From: Brachionus plicatilis
Taxonomy: Eukaryota; Rotifera; Eurotatoria; Ploima; Brachionidae
Length of the DNA: 64,000 nucleotides
NCBI GenBank assembly: GCA_010279815.1
Contig: QEOQ01000180.1
Span: 2,563,297 to 2,627,296 of the forward strand
Direction: 5' to 3'
In this document: one piece after another, positions 47,408 to 58,855 of the stretch
Layout of the letters: each line of letters opens with the position of its first letter
How positions within the stretch are numbered: the stretch's first letter is position 1
Position numbers and translations under genes: made by a program
Notes under the pieces: generated by a model
The model's database searches: none
Told to the model about the DNA's origin: nothing
The model's input: only the letters and a program-made list of their open reading frames with translations

Positions 47408-48253
47408 TTAAACAACTTTTGGAATTGGTGTATTACCGTCTTTCGGATACAAATCATAATATCCTGGTGGAGCTATTTGCGTTATCTCATTTACTGGATT
47501 TGAAACAGGCAAAGAATTGGCAATATTGTTTTGTTGAGTATTAGGCGATATGATTTGATCATTATTTTCATTAGAAATGGTGCTTATTTGACTAGTTATT
47601 TTGTTTGAGTTGACATTCGTATCATTTGATGGTGTATTATTTGGCAATGGATGGCTATTGGCTTCCAAATAACCAGGATATTCAGGTGGAATATCGTTGT
47701 AAGATCTTATGTTCATATAGTCAAGAGAATTATTGTGGTTATCATTTCTTAGCAAGGCATTTAAATTGGACAATAGACCTGGATGTGTTGAAATATTGGT
47801 GTACAAGTTTGGATTTAAGTTAATAATTCGGCTTGGTGGATTATGCGGATTTGGTTGTCTTCTGTTTGTGTATTTTTTAATATACAAACGATCGAACAGG
47901 ATGGCAGCAAGCATCAAAATGACTAGAATAGAAATATTTACAAGCACCGCTATTATGTAGTACCATTTGTCCTGAGACTTGGCTGTAAATATGGCATATA
48001 AAAGTGCCGCGGTAGTAATAATGCTCAAAGCGCCAAAAAGACCGCCTATACTTGCTAATCTTTCGTTCAAGGTCTTGGAACGAACTAATAAAATGCTGCT
48101 AGTTGAACGAGCAAGTCGTCTTTGATTTGACAAAGTGAAATTTTCATTTAGATTGACTGGCCTGCCCAGCTGTATTGGCCGTCTTTGCACTCTATTTGAA
48201 CGATGACGACGACTGGGTGCATAATTATAAGGTTTATGGCGTATAAATATCAT
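47408..48253 (-). CDS. Two-pass membrane protein with PPxY motifs (unknown)
   Basis: A single-exon frame of 281 residues from an ATG at 48253 (the frame extends 8 codons upstream only from a TTG). The N-terminal 65 residues are strongly basic (SRRHRSNRVQRRP). Two hydrophobic segments follow, about 69-90 (IGGLFGALSIITTAALLYAI) and 97-121 (WYYIIAVLVNISILVILMLA), with a very short loop, so both termini probably face the cytosol. The C-terminal half is Asn-, Pro- and Ser-rich and disordered, with PPEY (189-192) and PPGY (262-265), candidate WW-domain ligands for NEDD4-type ubiquitin ligases, plus further Pro-Tyr clusters. No family is recognised. A ubiquitin-ligase adaptor role is only an inference from the motifs. 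Confidence 0.7.
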   Translation of the reverse strand: MIFIRHKPYNYAPSRRHRSNRVQRRPIQLGRPVNLNENFTLSNQRRLARSTSSILLVRSKTLNERLASIGGLFGALSIITTAALLYAIFTAKSQDKWYYIIAVLVNISILVILMLAAILFDRLYIKKYTNRRQPNPHNPPSRIINLNPNLYTNISTHPGLLSNLNALLRNDNHNNSLDYMNIRSYNDIPPEYPGYLEANSHPLPNNTPSNDTNVNSNKITSQISTISNENNDQIISPNTQQNNIANSLPVSNPVNEITQIAPPGYYDLYPKDGNTPIPKVV

Positions 48254-48443
48254 TTTGAAATAAAATTTAAATTTCAATAAAAATTTTCCATTTATTTTAT
48301 TAATCTAAAAAAAAAATAATTTTTTTTTATTACAAATTAAGAAACACTTAGGCATGTTTATTTAAGTGTGAACATTTTTTTATAGATGTATTTGTGAAAT
48401 AGCGACTTAGTCGATAACACTGGATTAGTTAATTTAATTTACA

Positions 48444-48731
48444 ATGAGCACCTTAGAAAAGAAGGAGCGAAGAGAATCAGATAGACGGATCCAAAAGGTA
48501 CTAATGATAAAATTACATCTGAGGACTAGGATAAAACCCAAGAAGATTGATAAAAGCGCTTCTTGTTGGCAGTATTTTTTATAGTGAGTTTAGCATCTAC
48601 CTGAAGATTTCAAGTTGGAAAATTCAAAAAAATAATTGTCTAACGCTGGCCCGGTCATTGATGATCCGGTAGTGGTCACAATGGACAACAGTACCTTGGC
48701 ATTAGTTATATTAAAGCTATTTAAAAATTAG
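48444..48731 (+). pseudogene. Short coding-looking remnant
   Basis: An ATG at 48444 opens MSTLEKKERRESDRRIQK, then either a donor-like AAG|GTACTA or 28 further codons to a TAG at 48584. About 50 bp beyond, another GC-richer piece reads NAGPVIDDPVVVTMDNSTLA and ends at a TAG at 48731. Both pieces look coding, but they are not joined by clear splice sites. It could be the first exon of a plus-strand gene, divergent from the membrane-protein gene 190 bp away, or a dead copy. I do not recognise it. Confidence 0.3.
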
Positions 48732-51700
48732 AGGATTGATTAAGAAAAACAAATTCTGATTAATTAAAAGCAATTAAATTAAAAAAATTTGCATTAATGT
48801 TTTAATGGATTGGAATCATCATAAAGGTATCAGTCCAAAAATATAAAAGTGCAATCTAATTAGGCTAAATTTTATTTTAAAAAATGGCCACTAAACTATT
48901 TTGTTTGAAAAAAAATTTATTTTTAAAAAATAAAAAAAACTCAATCAAACTAGAGTTGAATTTAAATCAAGCTTTATTTTGTTGGATCTAAAAATAAAAG
49001 TTGGAATTTTTTCTTATCATTATAGATCGAAAATAAAATTTTAACTGAAACTTTACATTGAAGAATTAATGAATCAAAATGTAAATTTGATTAGCATTAT
49101 AAATCTTTAAAGGTTTTGTTTTGGTAAAAATAACTTAAACTAAAGAATTTTAATTTAAAAGAAAATTTATTTTAAACTTTGATCTCAAAGCAAAATATTC
49201 GTCAGACCTCCAAATTGCTTTTCTTATAAATAAAATTCATAAACCTTAATTAATTTTTCATTTTATGCTTTATTATTGATGGAATGAAATCCTGATATTA
49301 AAAATTATTTATGATAATTTAGATAAAAATTAATTGATTACACAACGCAAAATTAAAAAAATATGCTGTTATAATTCATTAATTTAAATGCATCGTTTTC
49401 AATGATTTCTAAATTATATATTTAGAACATTTTTCAAAGACTTTAATTTAAAATTGTTTGAGGATTTAGCTTTTCGATATATTAATTATCGAGAATTTCT
49501 AAAAAACAATGTGATTTAACTTTTATAAAATTATTCCTTGAACAACCACAACTTAACAAATCCTTTTTTTTTAATAATATTAGGTTTAAGATCAAGGCCA
49601 TTCCAAATTTCCAAATTACCAGGCAGTATTTCAGATTTCTGTTTCCATTTAGCATATTCTTTGATATTAGTTTTCCTCAAATTGCATTAGAAACAACTTT
49701 CTTGAAATAAGTTTAATCAATTTTTTGATAACTAAGAATAGAAACTGTGATATTGTAGGAAAAATTTTGAAGAATTGAGTTGGACAAAAATTAATCTAAA
49801 TTAAATTGTGTTAAATTGATAAATTGTGCTTAAAAAATTAAAAAAAAAATTTATGAAAAATTGAAAAATTCGATTAACATTGTCATTTCAAAAGCTTATA
49901 TTTTGATAAGATATAAGTTGACCTGATTTTTGTTACGATACCTCAATCTTTGAAAAATGCTTAATAAAATTTTATCCAAGCTTATTTTTAACAGAAGCGC
50001 AATAAATTATTTAAAATATGAACTTAGATAGTTTTACCTTATTATAGTTTGCAGTCAATTAGATTAGATTAAACTAAATATTGACATAACAACTTATTTG
50101 AATTAGATTATTTTAGATTCAATCAATAAGAAAATACAAAGTGTAGGTTTTAGCTTGAACAATGCCATTCAAAAAACATTAACTTTAAAAAATTGCTTAT
50201 TAGATAAATTATTTAAATAATAGAAATCTATTTAAAATCTTTTTTTTTACTTTATTTTTAACATTGATTGTTTATTTTAACACAAATTCTTGTTTCTTAA
50301 AGTAATTTTTTAGAATAGTTGATTGAAACTGAAACTGGCTGAAATGTTAAATCATGCAAAAACCAAATATTTTTTTTAAAAGCTCAGCAGGTAAATGATT
50401 AAATGCTGTAGAGAATATAGGCAGATTAATGTAAATTTCTCAAATTTCTAAATTGTAAACTTAAAACAGTTTTCTTCGCAGTTAAATGTCGATACAAAAT
50501 TAAAGTTTAGTTTTATTCTTCTAATTGTATTTCAAGATCAATTGGATTTAGATTATTTTCTGATATTCGTTTTTGATAACAATAGCAATCATTGGGATCA
50601 AAAATAATTTTGTTCTTTCTTATTAATGCAATGATATCTCAAACACGAATCTTTTTAAAATATGTTCTTTTATTGATTTTAATCTAACTAAAAAAAGGTT
50701 TTAAAAAATTATATTCTTTACAAAATTAAGACTAAAATTTTCCTGATAAAGAATCGAATATAGACAATGTGAAAAGATCTTAATTAAAAAATTTAATATT
50801 AAAATATATACTGGGTAAAAATTTAATGTTGATTTTAATTTCTCAATTTTGGTCGAATTTTGGAATTTTATTGCGCAGTTTTTAAAAGAAATTTAAAAGA
50901 AAAAAATAATTATTTTATTATTTTAAAAAGATCTATTCATTTTTAATATTTAAATGATCGCAAAGATGACAAAAGTCACTATAAAGACTTGAATAGAATT
51001 TTATAATGGTAATTATAAAATTAATCTTAGATAAATAAATTTTCGATAAAAATAAAACCTTTTAACTTACTGTTCAATTATCAGTATTAAAAATTATATT
51101 TTATCTTTCGAAAGATAGGAAAATGTTAGACTTTTATTTTTAAATATTTAAAATTTAAATCTTCGAAATAAAATTTAAAAAAATTAATTTAAATATTTTA
51201 ATGTTCAATAGCCATTCATTTAAAGATCTGCCTCTTTAAAAATATATTCATTATATTTTTAACTAATATCTTATTTTGATCGAAACTTATCAAAAAGTAA
51301 AAATGATTAAAGGAATTTTTTTAATTTTATCATAAAGTCATAAATTATTTTAAACCATCATGTCTTAAGAAGCAACCAGACATGTTTATTTATGTGTCAT
51401 CTTTTTTTTAAGACCACTAGGTTAGTGTTTTCAGTTTGGAAAAATTCTGAGTTTTAGATTAAAATGTGTTCGTTTTCAATTAGAATATATTTATTATTAG
51501 AAATTTGTTTTGGAGAATTTAGGACAATTGATTTACAGATATATGATCAAAAACAAAATTAATATGATTTTTCAATATTTTACTTTTAATCTAATTTAGT
51601 GTAATTTAATTATTCTAAATTAACTTAGTTTTTGCGTAAACAAACTAAAATTTCGGTTCAAACTTCACTGTTTAAATACTTTGCTTACTTCACTCTACCG

Positions 51701-53546
51701 TATTCCCTCGTTCGATTTTGCTGCACCACAAGTTAAGATACGCCTTTGGACCATGCACCATAGTACATATCGCCCATGCTATAATATTGTTAGCTTTGAG
51801 TGCATGCTCTAATAGCGTAATCACGCGTTTAGGTCCGCATCAAACACTGAAACCCTTAGTTAAATGCGTCATCAAGACTCAATTTTAAAGTAAAAAATAA
51901 AAATACAAAAGAAGAATTTTTTAATATTTTTTATTTCTTAATTTTTGGTGCTGCACCAAATGCATAATTCAAAAAAATTATTTTTTTAAAATTACTTTAA
52001 AATTTTATATATTTAATATAAAACTCTCGTGATAAAATTTTTATAAATTTTTGATTAATCCGTATAAGTAAGGCAGCATTTAGCATCTACACAAGCATTT
52101 TATTTAGTTCATAAAATATTTTAAAAATTGTTGATTTTGTGAATTTCAGAACTAAATATCTAATTCAGTTCTTAATTTTTTGAACTGAATTTCAAAAACC
52201 TTATTGTTTATTCATTATATAAATAGTAAAAAAAATTATCCTTACCATTAATTTTTAGCTTTTGAGAATAACAATTAAAAAAAAAATGAAAAATTAAATA
52301 ACTTCTTCAAGTTCAAAAGTTCTGTAACTGCAATATTGTGAATCATGCTTAACTGAATCAACTATCAAAGTCCTCTAATTATTTGCAAAATATCTTCAAA
52401 ATGCACTATTCAAAATTTATTTAAAATTAATATCTGATGAATTTTCACAGTTACCATAATTTGGTTAATAATTCAGTAATAAATTTTGCACCATTTTGCA
52501 CTCACAGAATTAATATTGAACTTGAAGAACACTGTAATTTCTATTTCTATAGGGAACTAAAATCGAGCAATTACGTTAATAAATATTAGATGAAAATTTT
52601 CAAAAATGTTAAGAACTGAAAAGTGCACCTTAAGGGTTAAATTTTTCGGCTATGTTTAAAAAATATTACAGAAAAATCCTGTAAAAATAGAATAAATTGT
52701 TTATTTCAATTTAATTAAATAATTTTTTTGTTTAGAATGTGTTTATTCTAAAGAAAGCATTAAAGATTTAAAAAAAAAAATCATCAACTGATTAAATGAG
52801 TTTAAATGGTTTAAAAAAATTCCAAAAACTCACTTTTAATAATAAAAATTTATCAAAAAAGTTTTTTGAAAAAACATTTATCTTTTTAATAAATATATTA
52901 TTAAAAACAAATAACATTTTCTGAGTGTTACATCAACGTTAATCTAAAATTTTACAGAACGAGTTTTAGACCTAAACAAAGTTATTTCAATTTAAATTTT
53001 TTATTTTTTTACAAGATTCAAAATGCCAATTGAAAGGAAATTTTCCAATTTATTTTATTTTAATTATTTAAATTTCATTTGATTCATTAAAAAATCTTTA
53101 AAAGTTAAAAAACATTAAAGTAAAAAGTCAAATTAAATTACGAAAAGCATTACGCTTGTTTCATAACAAAGAAATAAAAAAAATTGAAATTAAATCCATA
53201 TTTTATCTAATACAAAAATATACGGCAACCATGAATTAAAATAATGATAAGTGTCAAAAAAAATCAAAAATAACAAATCACTTTTGAATTTTGATACTCT
53301 TTCTTAATAAAAATATATTTTAACACCGTTTAGATTTTATTAACATCAATTTTTACATTATTTTTCATTTAATAATTTAAAAAAGTAAGTAAACTAACTC
53401 ATAAAAATTTTAAATTTTGACATTTAAAGCTTTAAAAAGTTTATTTCAGTAATAAATATAAAATAACAGTAAATTCTTAAAATAAACAGTTTAGATAAAC
53501 AAAAAATTTCCAAAATAAAAACTACAAATCACTTATATTTAATATT
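48732..53546. other. AT-rich intergenic region with one MITE
   Basis: Apart from the TA-flanked MITE at 51698, I see no gene or RNA in 4.8 kb. The part just before 53547 likely contains the 3' untranslated region of the sulfotransferase gene. Confidence 0.55.
51698..51800 (+). mobile_element. TA-flanked MITE, CCGTATTCCC family, copy C (right limit uncertain)
   Basis: After TA the sequence reads CCGTATTCCCTCGTTCGATT, then TTGCTGCACCA, CCTTTGGACCATGCACCA and CGCCCATGCT, tracking copy A for about 90 bp at roughly 85% identity. The inverted right end was not found, so this copy is truncated or extends into diverged sequence up to about 51990. Confidence 0.7.
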
Positions 53547-54584
53547 TCAAATGACCCCATAAGCATTGAGCCTTTTAAAAAACAAATTAGTTGCATATTT
53601 ATAAAGTTCCATGTCTAAATAATTTAGTCTTTCAATTTTTTCAACCAGATTTGTCGTGTCTTTAAGTAAATATTTTTTTAATAAAATGTCAGCAGTGGTA
53701 TTTTTTGATTGTGTCAAATTGCGGCTAAACTTAAACTCTGGAAACATCTTTTCGAACAGTTTTTGGGATAAGACCTGAAATTCGTTCAAGGCAAAAAAAG
53801 ACATATTTTCTAAATTTTTTTTTGCCTCCTCCAAAATTGTTCTATCTGAAGTATTTTCGCAGCCAGTTTTAATATTAGACAGCATCTTTGTTTGTCTATT
53901 ATTTGCCAAATTAAACTCACATGACATAAAATCATTGAGGCTTACGTTTAGCCAATTTTTACCACCTCTAAAGCATTTAATATACTTATCGACTAGGCAA
54001 GAGGGTTTTTGGTTTTTTCTTATCCACGTCGCGCCTCTCGCAACATGCTTCCATTCAGACAGATATCTTTTGACTGGATGTCTAATTATGGTAAAAAAGA
54101 AAAAATCATTTTTTGGATCCAAACTGGAGTAAAAATGAGAAATACAAGATTTAAGTTGGTTAAAATTTGCATGCAAGCCACACGACCATCCGAATGTTTG
54201 TCGACTGAAATACCAACTTGGTTCACTTTTGTTAGATATAGAGCGCTCGCATTTGAACTTTCGAAACTTTTTTATTTTTTTGTTTGGATTAGTTAAAGAT
54301 GAAATTTTAATTTCGGATAAAAATCGGCAAGCTTTTTGGTTGTTGTTTAAAATAAGATTTTTGATAAGAAATCGGTCGAAATCAGAGCCACCAGTTTTTT
54401 GAATATGAACAAAAGCTAAAACGTGCTTGTTTAGATTGAACTTGATTCTCGGAATTATGACTTGGTTAATTGTTTTATCAGCATACTTTTTTGATTTGGA
54501 AGTGTCCACAATGAATATTGAACAAAGAAGGCATAGAAAAATTAGAAAATTCAGAAAAAGAAAGAAACGAAAAAATCGCATCAT
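53547..54584 (-). CDS. HS6ST: Heparan sulfate 6-O-sulfotransferase
   Basis: It transfers sulfate from PAPS to the 6-O position of glucosamine in heparan sulfate in the Golgi. Single exon, 345 residues, starting at the first of two tandem Met codons. Residues about 5-27 are a signal anchor (FFLFLNFLIFLCLLCSIFIV), giving type II topology. The 5'-phosphosulfate loop is FVHIQKTGG (58-66). GWSCGLHANF carries the conserved catalytic-region His138. The 3'-phosphate site is TIIRHPVKRYLSEWKHVARG followed by ATW. FMSCEFNLANNRQTKML and LNYLDMELYKYA also match the family. All key motifs are intact. The C-terminus is short compared with vertebrate enzymes, lacking their basic tail. Several N-x-S/T sites fit a luminal domain. 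Confidence 0.95.
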   Translation of the reverse strand: MMRFFRFFLFLNFLIFLCLLCSIFIVDTSKSKKYADKTINQVIIPRIKFNLNKHVLAFVHIQKTGGSDFDRFLIKNLILNNNQKACRFLSEIKISSLTNPNKKIKKFRKFKCERSISNKSEPSWYFSRQTFGWSCGLHANFNQLKSCISHFYSSLDPKNDFFFFTIIRHPVKRYLSEWKHVARGATWIRKNQKPSCLVDKYIKCFRGGKNWLNVSLNDFMSCEFNLANNRQTKMLSNIKTGCENTSDRTILEEAKKNLENMSFFALNEFQVLSQKLFEKMFPEFKFSRNLTQSKNTTADILLKKYLLKDTTNLVEKIERLNYLDMELYKYATNLFFKRLNAYGVI

Positions 54585-55239
54585 TTTTATTAATTATTAT
54601 TATTTATTAACTTTTTTAGCTTCATTTAAAATTATATTTCTATAAAAAAATTAAAGATAAATAAGATAATTTTTTTTTCATAATAATATGTATTCTTTTA
54701 AAAGAATAATTCCATGAAAACTTATAGAAAGAATTGAACTTGTGATTGATTACCTGAACTTTGCTGTTTTCTAGAATAAACATTTTTAAATATGTCGTTT
54801 GATTTGTCTTGTTATTAAATGTTTTGAATTTAAGATAACCATTAAGTTTTTATGTATTAATTTATTTATTTTTACAATTGAATTAATCTCCATTGTGGAG
54901 AAGTAAATGTAAAAAATAAAAATTTAAGTTTTAAGTGAAAATAAAAAAAAAAGAATATAAGAAAAAATAAAATATTTTTAAAGTGTTTAGACCTCAAGTT
55001 ACACAGGCAAAGTCTTATTGAGTCACATATCACATCATCTGATTTAAACATTTCTTTGAGTTAAATTTTGAGTTTGGAAGGATTATTTATGATTTTTGAT
55101 GACAAGTTTGAGTTAAAAAATTTGGAGATACTAGCAAGATCAGTTGAAAATGAATTCTTTGATCCGCACATCAAATTAAATATTTTTTTAATTTTTAAAT
55201 TATGGTTAAATCTGATTGAGTTTATGAAAGAAAGCTTTT
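54585..55239. other. AT-rich intergenic region
   Basis: No gene or repeat boundary was seen. It contains the presumed HS6ST promoter side near 54585-54800. The plus-strand open frame starting near 55068 overlaps the LINE relic antisense and is not a gene. Confidence 0.5.
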
Positions 55240-55745
55240 TTTTTTTCCTTATTCACTCCTTGTGGAGCATAGGGTCATTACTTTTGATTTCCACTCAAGT
55301 CGATCTTTTGCCTTTACCCTTGCTTCTCCCCATGTCATTCCCATTTCGATGAACTCTTTCGTGATTGTTGACCTCCATGTTACTGCTGGTCGTCCTACCT
55401 TACGTCTCCCTTGAGGTGTCCATTGAAGTGCCCTTTTTGACTTAATGGCTCAGAATTTGTCACTCTGTATAGGTCAGCATTCGACAATGTCTCAGGCCAG
55501 TGTATCCCGAGAATCCTCCGCAGGCTTCCAGTGTGGAAGGTGTTGAGGCTTTTCCTGTCACATTCATTCATCCCCCAACATTCACTTCCATGTTGCTTTT
55601 ACTACACTGTTGTATAGTTTAAGTTTTGTTCCCTTGCTGCAGCTGTTTGATTTCCATGCTGGTCGGAGTCTAGCAAAGACACTCTTTGCTTTAGCAAGTC
55701 TATTCTTAATGTCTCTGTGTGTACCCAACGTTGTATAAATATTTT
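55240..55745 (-). pseudogene. LINE 3' end, 5'-truncated
   Basis: The minus strand encodes DIKNRLAKAKSVFARLRPAW, KLKLYNSVVKATW, RRILGIHWPETLSNADLYRV and ALQWTPQGRRKVGRPAVTWR, then WGEARVKAKDRLEWKSKV and a TAA. This is the characteristic C-terminal end of the reverse-transcriptase polyprotein in many non-LTR retrotransposons. The blocks need frameshifts, and the copy has lost its 5' part. An A-rich tract follows the stop, as expected at a LINE 3' end. GC content is much higher than the surroundings, so the insertion is fairly recent. Confidence 0.85.
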
Positions 55746-56194
55746 TGAATTGTGGCTCAAGTCTGACGATAGCAAAATTTAAGTGATGCCAAAACTATTG
55801 AGTTATTTAGACTTGAGTAAGACTTCATGGAAGCCGGACTTGGTTAAGATATTTAAAGGTTAGATTATTGTTAGAAAAAAATGGTCGCTGAACGTAACTA
55901 TATGAAAAATAAATTAATAAATGAGTGCAATAGTGAATTGCTTGAATTTTATTTAGATGGACTCGCTTCGATTTTAGATGAGCACTTATTAATTAATTAA
56001 TTAATTATTTAAAACAAAAAATTAATTGACAAAAATTGTTTTATTTAAAATAAATAGTTTTCCAAAAATTAATCATTGCTTCCACCGTTTTTCTACCAAA
56101 TATAGATTCAAAGTTTTTTTTCTACATTTTTAATTTCTACATTATCAATTATCTCCATTTTTTTATTCTACGTTTTGAGTGCAGCAGTAAGTTT

Positions 56195-56460
56195 TTTAGA
56201 TGAAGGATTTGAGATCCGGAGAGGATTCCCCGATGTTTTTCATGAAGTACGAGCAACCAAAGTAGCTTCGTTGAACTTTTTTTAAAGTTCTCTATGGCGT
56301 TGGTGTTGAAGTCTAGATCAGATCTAAAAGATATACCAAGGTAATCAATCTGATCAGATTTCTTTAGAATTTAAATTATTGAGATAAAAATTGGATTCGA
56401 AGAGAGAAGGACTACAACTGATTATGGAATATTTGTTTAAGGTGAATTTAATCTTGCATT
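56195..56460 (-). pseudogene. Second LINE reverse-transcriptase relic
   Basis: The minus strand reads QIDYLGISFRSDLDFNTNAI followed by a Lys-rich stretch, then in another frame FGCSYFMKNIGESSPDLKSF. This is the YLG...DL...SP.LKSFI order seen downstream of the catalytic core in LINE reverse transcriptases. Frameshifts and stops show it is dead. It ends beside the CAGTACTG MITE at 56469. Confidence 0.6.
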
Positions 56461-56468
56461 TTCTTCTA

Positions 56469-56760
56469 CAGTACTGCTACGAAAAACTGTTTTTACGTAA
56501 TTTTACGTGAAATTATGTAAAATTACGCAAAATTACCAAAGTATAAAAAGTAAAATTACCGAAAATTACGTAAATTTTTGTAAAAAATAAAAATTCCAAA
56601 AAACACTATTTTTTTTGAGAATTTTGACATTTTTTGACTTTTTTGAAAATTTTTTGGGCCTGAATGCGAAAAATAAGTAATTACTTTTTTTCACGTAATT
56701 TTTACGTGAAATTTTATTTAATAGTGGTAATTTTTAGTAAAAAAAAGTAAAAAATAATAA
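56469..56760 (+). mobile_element. MITE, CAGTACTG family, copy 3 (right end lost)
   Basis: It starts CAGTACTGCTACGAAAAACT followed by TTTTTACGTAATTTTACGT and follows copy 2 (23955) closely for over 200 bp, including the block GAGAATTTTGACATTTTTTG. The inverted right end is missing, so its limit is approximate. Confidence 0.75.
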
Positions 56761-56926
56761 AAAAAGTAAATTTTGTACAAATTTTAAAAAAGTTAATTAT
56801 AAATAATAAAAAAAAGGTAAAAAAAAAATTTTCAATTATACACATGCCAATATAATTCAAAGATTCGACCAATCTCCATATCTTTCTATGTCACTTTTAT
56901 TACCTTAATTTTTATTTAAATTTTTT

Positions 56927-57190
56927 TTAAAGATTAAATTGAAAATAAAATCTAATAAAAACCTTTAAATGATTTATATAATTTTGGCATTTTTCTTTCG
57001 TTAAAGATTTTTCGAAATCTTTGGCAGCCATTTCGGCATCAGCTTCCGATAAAATCATTCTCTTCCTAACATGCTGTTTTAACTCGTCAATCATTATCAT
57101 CTTAAGTTGGGATATTTGGAAGAAAGGTAGTGAGTTTGGAGATGAGCATGAAGCAAATGACTTTAAAACGTTTCTTTAATTTCTAATTGG
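56927..57190 (-). pseudogene. Coding remnant, possibly transposase C-terminus
   Basis: An open minus-strand stretch contains ASCSSPNSLPFFQISQLK, an ATG at 57100, then DELKQHVRKRMILSEADAEM and SLTKEKCQNYINH before a Phe-rich tail and stop. A TxEKCxNYI-H ending is typical of DDE transposase C-termini, but the stretch is too short to be sure. It could also be an isolated exon of an unidentified gene. It lies among LINE and MITE relics, which favours the transposon reading. Confidence 0.4.
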
Positions 57191-58855
57191 TCTTGAGACA
57201 GGCCCGATTCATTCTCTTAGAATTAAGTTTTTACGCATTTTTTAATGAGAAATAATTTTCGAAGATAGATTTGAAAAAGATTTGTCTGAAGGAGTATTAG
57301 CTTTCTGAAGGAACATTAGCTTGGTACAGATAAACAAATAAATAAAAATGAATTTTTCAAAATGGATGAATCAAAAATTACGCATAAAAAATATTTGACC
57401 ACTCTTAGCATTTAAATTAAGGAAATTTAATTCAAAAATGATTATTTTACATGATTATTTTTGAGCCGATTTTAGCTGTATGGAAATGTTATGAAACTAG
57501 GTATTTCGTTGATTTCCATTAATTTACGTTTGAATTTGAAAATGTACAGATAAGAAAAATTTAGGTCTTGAATGCTAATGAAATTTAAATTTTGACATAA
57601 ATCAAAATAATAACGAAATTATTTTTGGTTCTTTCACAGTTTCAGCAAAAAATTCTATAAGATAGAAATTTTATGTCATTTTTCTTGTTTTGTTTTTTAA
57701 CTGTTTTAAGCACCATAAATTATTTAAGGTTTTTTTACAATTAATTTAAATTAAAAATAAAACAATTTTTTTAAATTAAAAACCTTTTTAGCAAAAACAT
57801 GATGATCATTAAATATTACTTTCAAAATATTTAAATCATTATTGATTTCATATTTAATCGATGAAATAATGAATTCGTCTTTAGTTGGAATTTTGAAAAA
57901 AAAAGTCTGGACTTGGATTTAACTTGAGATTTGTCACTTTTAAACAACTCTGAATATAACAAAAAGAAAAATTGTTTATTTCAAAAAGCAAAAATAGAAA
58001 ACATATTTCAGATTCAATTAAAATTGGAGAAAAATTATTATCTTACATAGTTTATCAACTTAGTCCAAAAATTTTAGTACAAAAAATCAAATTGAGAATT
58101 TTTACAAAATTCTTGTTCTTTAAATCTTTTTTTTTTATACTCTACCAATATCAAGATTAAGTCATCTTTAACTCTAAAATATAAAGCTAAGTAGATAATT
58201 ATTATATCTTGATTAAAAAGTAATGAGTTGTTTGAAATCATCTGTAAAAATATCATGAAAAAACTCTTTAGAATTTTTTAAAATAAATTTGTTCGGGTAT
58301 TATCCTGAAGTTTTAGCAAAAGAAGAACGGAAATTTTACATCTTTTTGAAAATGAATTAAACTAAAAATACTTAACCTGATCGGAAAACGAAAACCACAA
58401 TATAAAATTCTTGTAATTGAAATTCCTCTATATTTATCCTAGTTCTCAAAAAATTTCATTGACTTGGAAATTTTTCAAAACAGGTTAACTTAATCGACCT
58501 GTCTTTTTAATATTATACACATATCTTTAAACTTTTGAATAAATTTTAATTTTAATTTTAAAAAATTATTTTGAATGAAAAAAAATACTATCAAACGAAG
58601 AAAAGATTTTTAACACCAAAATCTAATATGATTTATATGTTTAAAATATAATGAAAAAAAAAAACATATTAATTTACAATTATTTTATTTCAGAAGAATC
58701 TTGTAAAATTAAGAAATATGGAATAAGCGCACTGTGACAAATTAAAAAAATATTTACATTGTTTATCAGTCTTTAAGTTTATTCATCTTATATTACATTA
58801 TAATGAAAAATATAATCTCGAGTTAGTTTCACCGTTTTAAAAATCTTGTCTATTT
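57191..58855. other. AT-rich intergenic region
   Basis: No gene is seen. Open frames near 57972-58256 on both strands are Lys/Ile/Phe-rich and overlap each other, as expected of random AT-rich sequence. The right end holds the tetraspanin 3' untranslated region. Confidence 0.55.

Noticed and set aside
53935..54645. Plus-strand frames of 65-95 codons
   Set aside because: Antisense to the heparan sulfate 6-O-sulfotransferase, whose own motifs are intact.
55068..55352. Plus-strand frame of 94 codons
   Set aside because: Its right part is antisense to the LINE end and its left part is low-complexity; no protein family fits.
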